Shown in pieces: positions 1 through 5,285 of a stretch of 5,285 nt of DNA. Position numbers and translations under genes: made by a program. The number at the start of each line of letters is the position of its first letter. The stretch's first letter is position 1. The notes beneath the pieces are model-generated. The model saw nothing but the letters and a program-made list of their open reading frames with translations, was not told where the DNA came from and did not search any database. This DNA comes from an archaeon (GTDB lineage Archaea > Thermoproteota > Nitrososphaeria > Nitrososphaerales > UBA183): contig JAKAPI010000040.1 of NCBI GenBank assembly GCA_021807225.1, positions 1 to 5,285 of the forward strand, in the 5' to 3' direction.

Positions 1-326
1 GTCAGGAAGATCCCCTGGGGGGTGACGTAAGGGACAGGGAGGAGGCCGTACCCCCTCGGACCGAAGACCTGGAAGTCGGACTGCCACCCGGTGGTCGAGA
101 TCGCCGTGACGTTGTACCAGCTCAGGCCCGGCGTGGACTCCAGGGCGCTTAGGTGGGCGGACCCGTTGAGACCGCCGAAGGTGAAGTACCAGAGGGCGTC
201 GGACCCCGCGACGTATACGTTGAGCTTCTCCGTGTAACCGGACTGGGCGTAGGCCGCCCTCAGCGGTACCGCTGACACTAGCAAGAGGGCAAGGACGGAC
301 ACTGCCAGCATCTGAGAACGCTTCAA
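1..326 (-). CDS. Secreted or surface protein of unknown family, N-terminal part only
   Basis: This reading frame is open from base 326 to the left edge, giving 108 codons of an incomplete protein. I read a TTG start because it adds a positive N-region (MKRSQ) before a hydrophobic core at residues 7-22 and a likely signal peptidase site after A-Y-A at residue 27. The alternative is ATG at 311-309, which would lose the Lys and Arg. An in-frame stop at 353-351 limits further extension. The mature part is rich in Trp, Tyr, Phe, Gly and Ser, as in extracellular beta-rich proteins, and has two N-glycosylation sequons, N54-G-S and N72-V-T. It therefore probably acts outside the membrane, secreted or anchored by a C-terminal element beyond the window. 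No enzymatic motif is visible and I do not recognise the family. It follows radA on the same strand but has its own TATA-like box, so it is probably a separate transcript. Confidence 0.72.
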   Translation of the reverse strand, partial: MKRSQMLAVSVLALLLVSAVPLRAAYAQSGYTEKLNVYVAGSDALWYFTFGGLNGSAHLSALESTPGLSWYNVTAISTTGWQSDFQVFGPRGYGLLPVPYVTPQGIFL

Positions 327-355
327 GCGAGACGCAGGAAGGCGCTCGATTCAGG

Positions 356-364
356 ATATAAAAG
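356..364 (-). promoter_or_regulatory. Probable archaeal TATA box for the secreted-protein gene
   Basis: On the minus strand this reads CTTTTATAT, a good archaeal TATA match and the most AT-rich spot in its neighbourhood. Its centre is about 34 bases upstream of the TTG start at 326. With the usual archaeal spacing of about 25-27 bases from TATA to transcription start, the leader would be under 10 bases, in line with the absence of a Shine-Dalgarno sequence. The box lies just past the radA stop codon. The same T-rich stretch might also help end radA transcription, but no hairpin or long T run is present. Confidence 0.55.
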
Positions 365-374
365 TGGTTGGATT

Positions 375-2915
375 CTACTTCTTTCTCGAACTGTCTTCCG
401 CAGGGTCCTCGACCCCCTTTTCGCCCAGGAGGAAGACCGCGTCCCTTTCCGGGTGGTACGGGCTGTCCACCATCCTGGCGATGCGGTTCTTGGCCGCCTT
501 GCGCAGGTAGATCCTGTAGGTGCTTGTGTGCGCCACGACGTGGCCGCCGGTGGGCCTGGTCGGGTCGCCGAAGAAGGAGTCGGGCGCAGCCTGCACCTGG
601 TTCGTGACCACGACAGCGATGTTGTAGATCTCCGCGGTCCTGAGGAGCTGGTGCATGAACCGGTTCAGCCGCTGCTGGCGCTCGGACAGCGTCCCCCTCC
701 CGAGGAACTCCGCCCTGTAGTGGGCGACGGCGCTGTCGAGTATCACTAGCTTCACCTTGTTGGGCTCGATTATCCTCCCCAGGTCTTTGACGATCAGCTC
801 CTGGTGGGCGCTGTTGTACGCCCTGGCCACGGTGATCCTGGATAGGATCTTCTCCGGGTCCATGTCCCTCGCCTCCGCTATCTCGGCGATCCTCTCCGGC
901 CTGAAGGTCCCTTCGGTGTCGACGTAGATGCACCCTGCGTCGAGGCCCCCCTCCCCCTTGGGCGCCTGCACCATGACGCTCAGTGTGTGGCAGACCTGGC
1001 TGTTGTGGAGGATAGTCGGGACGTTCCCGCTGACGAAGGCGTGCCCATCGGGGACCTCGAAATCGTAGACATAGTCGCCATACTTCTCCTCTCGGATTTC
1101 GGTGACTGTGTCCCAGTTGAACTGCAACGCAGTCTCAAGCGCGGCTACGGCCTCTCCAAGCACCCTGATGCGCCGTTCAATCTCTTGGGTCGCCACCGCC
1201 TTGAACGCGGCAGTCCTCATCTTTGGGAGCCCCCGACTGAAGTAGTTGTTGAAACCTGACTTCGATACGCCAATGGGCCCCGCCAGGATGTTCGCCGAGA
1301 ACGACAAGGAGAGAGCGTATTTCCTGAAACCGGCCGCGGATTCGAGATTGGCCCGTTGGAGGTTTTCCAGGTTCTGGGCAAGCGCCTCCGAGACACCTTC
1401 CAGGAATCCGGCTGCCGACATGACCTGGGCGTCGCTCATCCCGGTCTTCCCGTAGGCCGACCTGGTAAGGGCCTCGTAGAGAGTACCGCTCTTGCTCAGG
1501 GGACGCTTGCGTTCGATATGCCTGGAAGAGACCGCAGATTTGTACGTCGCCCTTAGCAGGTCACCGGCTGGGATGCCGTACTTGCTGTTCCGGGTCCTGA
1601 CGTTTGGCACCCTCTTGCTCTTGAACGGAATCTGAGACATCTTGTCCCTGTCGAAACCCGAGACGCGCAGCCTGTAGTGTTGCCCGGTGCTGACGTTCTT
1701 GACGCCGAAGGACGAGGCGATGCCCAGCCTGGAAAGAAGGTAGGACACGCCTTCGATCAGCTCCTTGCTGTTCGAGCTCGCTTCAATGTCGGCGCCCGCG
1801 ACACGCCCGTCGCCTTCGAAGTATCCTGCCAGGAAGTGGCGTACTATTTCGTCGTTGCCGTTGAGGATGCTATCGGGAACGTATTTCGTGTACGAGTTGG
1901 CATCGGCCAGCCTCCCGAGCAGGCTCTTGACGGGGGCCCTAAGCAGAACCAGAGCCGCATGGCCTTCTCTCCGCGAGACGGTGGGTTCGAAGCCGAATCT
2001 CTTCATCAGATAACCCCTGGTCCACTCTATCAGCTTGCCGTCAGTGTTCGTGATGGACAGGGGGTTCCCCGTCCCTTCGGCGACATAAAACCCAAGGAAG
2101 AAGGCGTCGTCGTTGGTGATGTCGGACCTCCCGGGCACCGAGAGCGTCCTTGGCGTGGCGATCTTGTCGCCAACGGATAATGAACCCGATGGGACCCAGC
2201 TTATCCCGGCACCAGACATGACCATCGCCATGTGTAGCTTGGCCAGCTTCAGCAGCCGCCCGCGCTCTGTCTTGATGGCGAGGATGGATGAAACCTTCTC
2301 CCTGTAGAGATAGGACGCCGGTGTGAGTCGCGAATTCAGCCCTACGACATTTACCTCCTTCAGGGGGACGACGTAGCCCGAATCGAGTGGCCGCTCCCCA
2401 TACAAGCCCCTATACTTCTCATAGGTCTGGGCGATGGGCTCGAAGTGGACGTTGGCGTCGTTGCTGTAGAAGACCTTCGTATCTCCCGCGACGCACTTCC
2501 CTGACCCGAACTCGCCGTAGAACTCGGTCATGGCCCAGGTCTCGATCCCTCCGCCGAGGAGGTCGTCCAGGTTCTTCGAGCCCGTCGATATGCGGTCGAT
2601 GGCCTTCCTCTTCGCCAGCAGGTCGGCCGCGTTGATGAAGTCCGGCTCGAGGCGGTTCAACTCGACCAGCTTCTTGCGCGCCTTGTTGTTCAGCTCCACC
2701 GCCTTCGAGACGTCGATGTCCACCGCTTCGGCGATGTCCATGGGGCCCGAGGTGGCCAGGTCTAGGATCGTTTCGATGCCTGCGTCCTTAAGCTTCTGCT
2801 TGGTGGCAGGTCCTACGCCTGGGAGCGTGTCAAGCTCGAGCTCTTTGTCAGTCCCCGCCGCTTCCTTCACTGCTTCTTCAGGTTCGTCCTTCTTCTCCAC
2901 CTTCGTGCCAGCCAA
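375..2915 (-). CDS. radA: RadA recombinase precursor containing a Walker A intein
   Basis: RadA is the archaeal RecA/Rad51 recombinase: it polymerises on single-stranded DNA and uses ATP for strand exchange in homologous repair. The precursor has 846 residues, of which 141-638 are an intein. The joined exteins total 348 residues, normal for archaeal RadA. Visible parts in order: an acidic/basic N-terminus, a helix-hairpin-helix domain at about 28-85 (LPGVGPATKQKL), the FxxA polymerisation motif F93-INA96, a Walker A motif split as GEFGSGK (134-140) and S639, Walker B VKLVILDS (721-728), the RGTLSERQQ segment (740-748), TNQVQA (771-776) in the DNA-binding loop region, and FGDPTRPTGGH (782-792). 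The start is read as TTG at 2915-2913. An in-frame stop at 2936-2934 leaves little room upstream, and the alternative is GTG at residue 6. No Shine-Dalgarno is evident. The gene lies 37 bases after asnS, so co-transcription is likely. Before splicing the ATP site is interrupted, so the precursor should be inactive. Confidence 0.95.
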   Translation of the reverse strand: MAGTKVEKKDEPEEAVKEAAGTDKELELDTLPGVGPATKQKLKDAGIETILDLATSGPMDIAEAVDIDVSKAVELNNKARKKLVELNRLEPDFINAADLLAKRKAIDRISTGSKNLDDLLGGGIETWAMTEFYGEFGSGKCVAGDTKVFYSNDANVHFEPIAQTYEKYRGLYGERPLDSGYVVPLKEVNVVGLNSRLTPASYLYREKVSSILAIKTERGRLLKLAKLHMAMVMSGAGISWVPSGSLSVGDKIATPRTLSVPGRSDITNDDAFFLGFYVAEGTGNPLSITNTDGKLIEWTRGYLMKRFGFEPTVSRREGHAALVLLRAPVKSLLGRLADANSYTKYVPDSILNGNDEIVRHFLAGYFEGDGRVAGADIEASSNSKELIEGVSYLLSRLGIASSFGVKNVSTGQHYRLRVSGFDRDKMSQIPFKSKRVPNVRTRNSKYGIPAGDLLRATYKSAVSSRHIERKRPLSKSGTLYEALTRSAYGKTGMSDAQVMSAAGFLEGVSEALAQNLENLQRANLESAAGFRKYALSLSFSANILAGPIGVSKSGFNNYFSRGLPKMRTAAFKAVATQEIERRIRVLGEAVAALETALQFNWDTVTEIREEKYGDYVYDFEVPDGHAFVSGNVPTILHNSQVCHTLSVMVQAPKGEGGLDAGCIYVDTEGTFRPERIAEIAEARDMDPEKILSRITVARAYNSAHQELIVKDLGRIIEPNKVKLVILDSAVAHYRAEFLGRGTLSERQQRLNRFMHQLLRTAEIYNIAVVVTNQVQAAPDSFFGDPTRPTGGHVVAHTSTYRIYLRKAAKNRIARMVDSPYHPERDAVFLLGEKGVEDPAEDSSRKK
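1002..2495 (-). mobile_element. RadA intein of 498 residues, full length with homing endonuclease
   Basis: The intein runs from Cys141 to Asn638 of the precursor, with Ser639 as the +1 nucleophile. Block A is CVAGDTKVF. Block B lies around residues 211-235, with His228 present but the usual Thr three residues earlier replaced by Ala225. Block F is YVYDFEVPDGHAF (615-627). Block G is VPTILHN (632-638), ending in the expected His-Asn. Removing it restores GEFGSGK-S, a perfect Walker A. From memory, the N-terminal half aligns with the Pyrococcus horikoshii RadA mini-intein: shared features are a Y-KY motif, a DNGY/DSGY-VPL segment, a YREKV segment, and WVP followed by GD. The insertion point is also the same, so it is probably the same intein allele. 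Splicing is self-catalysed. Work on the P. horikoshii RadA intein has reported stimulation by single-stranded DNA; whether that holds here is unknown. Sampled lines of the intein are lower in GC than the flanking exteins. Confidence 0.95.
1146..2114 (-). other. LAGLIDADG homing endonuclease domain within the RadA intein
   Basis: This domain would cut an intein-free radA allele so that repair copies the intein into it. It covers roughly precursor residues 268-590; the limits are approximate. Block C is FLGFYVAEG (273-281), with Glu280 as the acidic catalytic residue. Block D is the KYVPDSI region (344-350), with the expected Lys, Pro and Ile. Block E is LAGYFEGDG (362-370), with Asp369 as the second acidic residue. 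Block H is the YLLSRLGIASS segment (392-402). All four blocks are in order and the frame has no stop or frameshift, so nothing in the sequence suggests the nuclease has decayed. Residues 441-597 form an extra region after the core, discussed in the findings. Cutting specificity cannot be read from the sequence, but the target would be the radA Walker A codons. Confidence 0.88.
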
Positions 2916-2952
2916 CTTTATGCACGGCCGCTTTCAGGTAGATAAGCCTGCC

Positions 2953-4269
2953 TCAGGGGGAGATGCGCGAAAGTGTTCTCGGGAACAAACTCGCGGACCT
3001 GATGTGCTTCAGCCCCGCTATCCATCTTGTCGACCTTTCGACTCCGATGCCGAACCCCGAGTGAGGGGGCATGCCGTACTTCCTGAGCTCGAGATACCAG
3101 GCGAAGGACTCGGTGGGGAGGTCCTGGGACTCGATCCTCTGCATCAGCTCCTGATATTCGTGTATCCTCTGGCCGCCGGTGGCAAGTTCCCCGACCCCCT
3201 CGGGGGCGATCAGGTCTGCCGACTTCGTCACCTTGGGCCTGTCCGGGTAGGTCATGTGATAGAACGACCGGGCGCTGAGTGGGTAGTCGGTGATGAAGAA
3301 GGGGGAGTCCTGGGTAAGGCTGATGGCCCTCTCGGCCTCCGTCGGGAGGTCGTCCCCCCACTCGAAGGGGTACCCTTTCTTCTCCGCGACCGAGCGCGCC
3401 TCGTCGTAGCTGATCCTGGGGAAGGGGAGCGGCGGCTGCTTCAGGGTGCGGCCGAGGGTCTTCAGCTCCGCCTGCCTGTTGGCGATGACCCGCTCGACCA
3501 TCTTCGAGAGCAGCCCCTCCTGGAGCTTCATGTTCTCCGGCTGGTCCGCGAAGGCCTGCTCCGCCTCTATCATCCAGAACTCTGTGAGGTGCTTGGATGT
3601 CTTCGACTTCTCGGCCCGGAACGCGGGCTGGAAGATCCAGACCTTCTGCAGTGCCGGGAGCGCCGCCTCTTCGTAGAACTGCGCGCTCTGGCTCAGGTTG
3701 ACCTGCTTGCCGAAGTAGTCGACGGAGAAGAGGGTGGACCCCCCCTCGACCGCGGCCTGGACGAAGCTCGGGGCGCTGATGAGCTGGAAGCCGTTCTCCC
3801 TGAAGTAGTCGAAGGCGGCGCCTATCACCTCGGCGCGGATCCTCATGGTGGCGATGGCCTTCGGACCCCGGATGCTCAGGTGCCTCTTGTCGAAGAGGAA
3901 CGAGGCGGACTTTGCCGCGGTCTTGGTTATGGGCCAGCTCTCGGCCTTGGCCACCACCAAGAACTCCTCCGCTGAGATCTCCTTCCCCCCCGGCGCCCTC
4001 TTGTCGTCCCGGACCTCTCCCCTGACGACCACGGCAGACTCTTTCGTCGAGCTCCTCGCCCCCTCGAAGGCCGCGTCAGCGACCCCCTTGCGGGCGGAGA
4101 CCTGGACATACCCCGAACCGTCCCTGACCTGCACGAAGACCAGCCCGCCCACGGTGTGCTTCCGGGCGACCCACCCCCTGACCTCGACCGACGGCGGCGA
4201 CCTGCCGGCAAGCACGTCCGCGGCTGTGGCGAGCTCGAAGCCTTTCACGGTGCAGGGCTCGGCCCCCAC
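2953..4269 (-). CDS. asnS: Asparaginyl-tRNA synthetase, archaeal class IIb type
   Basis: This cytoplasmic enzyme would activate asparagine with ATP and load it onto tRNA-Asn. At 438 residues it is full length for archaeal AsnRS. An OB-fold anticodon-binding domain spans about residues 25-110 (VEVRGWVARK start). The class II catalytic core follows: motif 1 around FDYFRENGFQLISAP (153-167), motif 2 FRAEKSKTSKHLTEFWMIEAE (217-237), and motif 3 GFGIGVER (405-412) near the C-terminus. TEFWMIE in motif 2 and SQSAQFYEEA (193-202) are AsnRS-like. AspRS normally has a Lys two residues after the Tyr or Phe of its S-x-Q motif, where this protein has Glu. However, GGQRIHEY (365-372) and KYGMPPH (397-403) recall archaeal AspRS, so a nondiscriminating or AspRS-derived enzyme is not fully excluded. 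The start is read as GTG at 4269-4267; an alternative GTG lies at codon 8. There is no Shine-Dalgarno, suggesting a near-leaderless message. It probably leads an operon with radA, 37 bases downstream. Confidence 0.85.
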   Translation of the reverse strand: MGAEPCTVKGFELATAADVLAGRSPPSVEVRGWVARKHTVGGLVFVQVRDGSGYVQVSARKGVADAAFEGARSSTKESAVVVRGEVRDDKRAPGGKEISAEEFLVVAKAESWPITKTAAKSASFLFDKRHLSIRGPKAIATMRIRAEVIGAAFDYFRENGFQLISAPSFVQAAVEGGSTLFSVDYFGKQVNLSQSAQFYEEAALPALQKVWIFQPAFRAEKSKTSKHLTEFWMIEAEQAFADQPENMKLQEGLLSKMVERVIANRQAELKTLGRTLKQPPLPFPRISYDEARSVAEKKGYPFEWGDDLPTEAERAISLTQDSPFFITDYPLSARSFYHMTYPDRPKVTKSADLIAPEGVGELATGGQRIHEYQELMQRIESQDLPTESFAWYLELRKYGMPPHSGFGIGVERSTRWIAGLKHIRSASLFPRTLSRISP

Positions 4270-4298
4270 GTGCTAAAAGCGTGATGCGTCAGACCCCC

Positions 4299-4308
4299 AA
4301 CGTTAAAG
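4299..4308. promoter_or_regulatory. TATA-like element centred between two divergent genes
   Basis: The intergenic gap is 68 bases. At its middle is AACGTTAAAG, which reads CTTTAACGTT on the minus strand. Its centre is about 34-35 bases from both the asnS GTG at 4269 and the plus-strand GTG at 4338. This matches the spacing of the clearer TATA box upstream of the secreted-protein gene. It may serve asnS, the divergent gene, or both. No convincing purine-rich BRE was seen on either side to set the direction. A second AT-rich patch, CTAAAAG at 4273-4279, is too close to asnS to be its TATA box. Confidence 0.35.
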
Positions 4309-4327
4309 GAGCCTCGCGGCGCTCCCG

Positions 4328-4331
4328 GGAG
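4328..4331 (+). promoter_or_regulatory. Possible ribosome binding site (GGAG) for the THUMP/PP-loop gene
   Basis: GGAG sits six bases upstream of the GTG at 4338, a normal Shine-Dalgarno spacing. It is the main reason for choosing that start over the in-frame ATG at 4284, which would add 18 residues of unconserved-looking basic sequence. If the message begins near 4331, as the central TATA-like element would predict, this site would fall at or outside the 5' end. The two signals therefore do not fit together perfectly. Confidence 0.35.
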
Positions 4332-4337
4332 CCAGTC

Positions 4338-5285
4338 GTGAGGGACCGGGTCGCGATTCTCAGGTGGACAGGGATGGGGAACGCAGCGGACTTCCAGTCT
4401 TCCGTCCGGCACGTCTTGAAGGAGAGGGGCGTGAAAGCGCGGATGCGCACGATGGGAGGGTCCATCGTCCTGGCCGTGCCGGAGCCTGTCGGCGCCTGTT
4501 CGATCTTCGAAGGCATGCCCGGCGTCGCCTGGACTGCAGCCGGGTACGCGGTCGCCGGTGCCGGGGACGTGGCCAGGGCGTCATCGGCTCTCGCGGCGGC
4601 GTACCTGAGGCGCGGGGTCAGGTTCTCAGTCAGCGCCGAGGTCACGGGCGGGGGGATGGCGTCAGACCTCGCCGGGGCGGTCACGTCCGTCATGCTCGAG
4701 AAGGTGAAGGGCGCGAGGGCCTCGAACGAGGCGGCGAAGGTGAGGTTCAGGGCGGCCCGGGACGGAAAGGGGGGAGTGGTGGGGGTCGAAGTGGCACGGG
4801 GGCCCGGAGGCTCTCCCATGGGGAGCGAAGCGGTCGCCTGCCTCGTGTCTGGGGGGAGGCACAGCTCGGTGCTCGCCTGGGACTCGGTGCTCCAGGGACT
4901 CAGGGTGAACATGGTGCATGCAAGTTCAGGTGAGAGGAGCCTCGCCGCCGCGGCCAGGCTCTACGCGGAGCTGTCGCACCGGGCAGACCCGCGAGGGCTT
5001 TCGCTGACGGTGCTCGAAGGGGGTCCGGTCCCGGCCCTGCTTTCGAAGTTCGCCGGGCAGTGCAGGGAGCCGATGTTCGGCGGCTTCACCGTCGCCCGCC
5101 CGGCGCCGGCGTCGCTGGGCGCCAGGGTCGAAAGCCCCCTCTACATCATGCCCGAGGAGGCGTTCGGGGCGCAGTTCGCCTCGCTCGGCCTGAAGGGGGA
5201 GGAGGAGGCGACCGACTGGGGGGACTCTGCGGCCGGGAGCTACTCAGAGCGGACCTTCGGGGGGAGGACGGCGGACGTCAGCCAG
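4338..5285 (+). CDS. ThiI-like THUMP and PP-loop protein with altered PP-loop, C-terminus cut off
   Basis: The frame is open for 316 codons to the right edge with no stop. Residues 1-75 resemble the N-terminal ferredoxin-like domain of ThiI. Residues 85-155 fit a THUMP RNA-binding domain (GVRFSVSAEVTGG, then VRFRA and GVVGVEV strands). Next comes GPGGSPMGSEAVACLVSGG (155-173), which parallels the linker and PP-loop entry of ThiI (GPGG-PVG then SGGxDS). ThiI makes 4-thiouridine in tRNA and in some organisms supplies sulfur for thiamine. Here the PP-loop reads SGGRHS (171-176), with His175 where Asp is expected. The later TG-S-GQ segment of ThiI is not visible, and the one plausible active-site Cys is Cys242 in an atypical context. 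The family assignment is from motif order, not a search. Sulfurtransferase activity is doubtful; a THUMP-based RNA-binding role or a divergent enzyme are both possible. It diverges from asnS, so both neighbours may act on tRNA. Confidence 0.7.
   Translation, partial: MRDRVAILRWTGMGNAADFQSSVRHVLKERGVKARMRTMGGSIVLAVPEPVGACSIFEGMPGVAWTAAGYAVAGAGDVARASSALAAAYLRRGVRFSVSAEVTGGGMASDLAGAVTSVMLEKVKGARASNEAAKVRFRAARDGKGGVVGVEVARGPGGSPMGSEAVACLVSGGRHSSVLAWDSVLQGLRVNMVHASSGERSLAAAARLYAELSHRADPRGLSLTVLEGGPVPALLSKFAGQCREPMFGGFTVARPAPASLGARVESPLYIMPEEAFGAQFASLGLKGEEEATDWGDSAAGSYSERTFGGRTADVSQ

Noticed and set aside
340..374. Possible transcription terminator after radA
   Set aside because: Only a run of four T on the minus strand is present, with no hairpin, and it coincides with the TATA-like box of the next gene. 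A terminator cannot be supported separately.
1677..2180. Plus-strand open frame of 167 codons opposite the intein endonuclease
   Set aside because: The minus strand here encodes LAGLIDADG motifs in one uninterrupted frame with radA, so this is a shadow and not a separate gene.
1002..2495. The intein region as a separate gene or group I intron inside radA
   Set aside because: The frame is continuous with both exteins. Intein blocks A, B, F and G are present with Cys at the start, His-Asn at the end and Ser at +1, so the insertion is removed at the protein level.
2530..3975. Long plus-strand open frame of 481 codons opposite asnS and the start of radA
   Set aside because: It is antisense to two well-supported genes, is rich in Arg, Gly and Pro with no domain, and runs across their intergenic gap. 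Long antisense frames are expected in GC-rich DNA.
4759..4802. Cluster of G-runs that might form a G-quadruplex
   Set aside because: Four runs of three or more G are present, but the last loop is about 12 bases. The runs fall in Gly, Gly-Val and Arg-Gly codons of a GC-rich gene, so coding composition explains them.
4289..4912. Minus-strand open frame of 207 codons opposite the ThiI-like gene
   Set aside because: It is rich in Ala, Pro, Ser and Thr with no domain and lies antisense to the better-supported gene.
4364..4933. Plus-strand open frame of 189 codons overlapping the ThiI-like gene in another frame
   Set aside because: Its composition is Arg- and Gly-rich with no recognisable motif. 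The frame starting at 4338 shows THUMP and PP-loop features and stays open to the window edge.

Overview
The window looks like chromosomal DNA from a GC-rich archaeon. The evidence is an archaeal RadA recombinase, an archaeal-type class IIb aminoacyl-tRNA synthetase, TATA-like elements about 34-35 bases upstream of start codons, and four non-ATG starts. The C-terminal half of RadA resembles Nitrososphaeria (Thaumarchaeota) and relatives, judged from remembered family sequences. That placement is an inference.

Layout. On the minus strand, reading right to left, asnS (4269-2953) is followed after 37 bases by radA (2915-375), probably as one transcript. Then comes the start of a secreted protein (326 to beyond base 1) with its own TATA-like box just past the radA stop codon. 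On the plus strand, starting 68 bases from asnS and diverging from it, lies a THUMP/PP-loop protein related to ThiI (4338 to beyond 5285). It is open at the window edge.

The main feature is a 498-residue intein inside radA. It lies between the Lys and Ser of the Walker A motif, so no ATP-binding site exists until it splices out. It carries both LAGLIDADG motifs with their acidic residues and an extra region with a possible helix-turn-helix. Removing it leaves a normal 348-residue RadA. The N-terminal splicing half matches the Pyrococcus horikoshii RadA mini-intein closely enough to suggest the same intein allele at the same site. The usual block B Thr is Ala here.

The second notable item is the ThiI-like protein. 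Its THUMP-like region and linker are recognisable, but its PP-loop reads SGGRHS instead of SGGxDS, and the TG-S-GQ segment expected in ThiI is missing. It may be a pseudoenzyme or a divergent subfamily.

No tRNA, rRNA, CRISPR array, insertion sequence or long repeat was seen. No untranslated stretch exceeds 70 bases.
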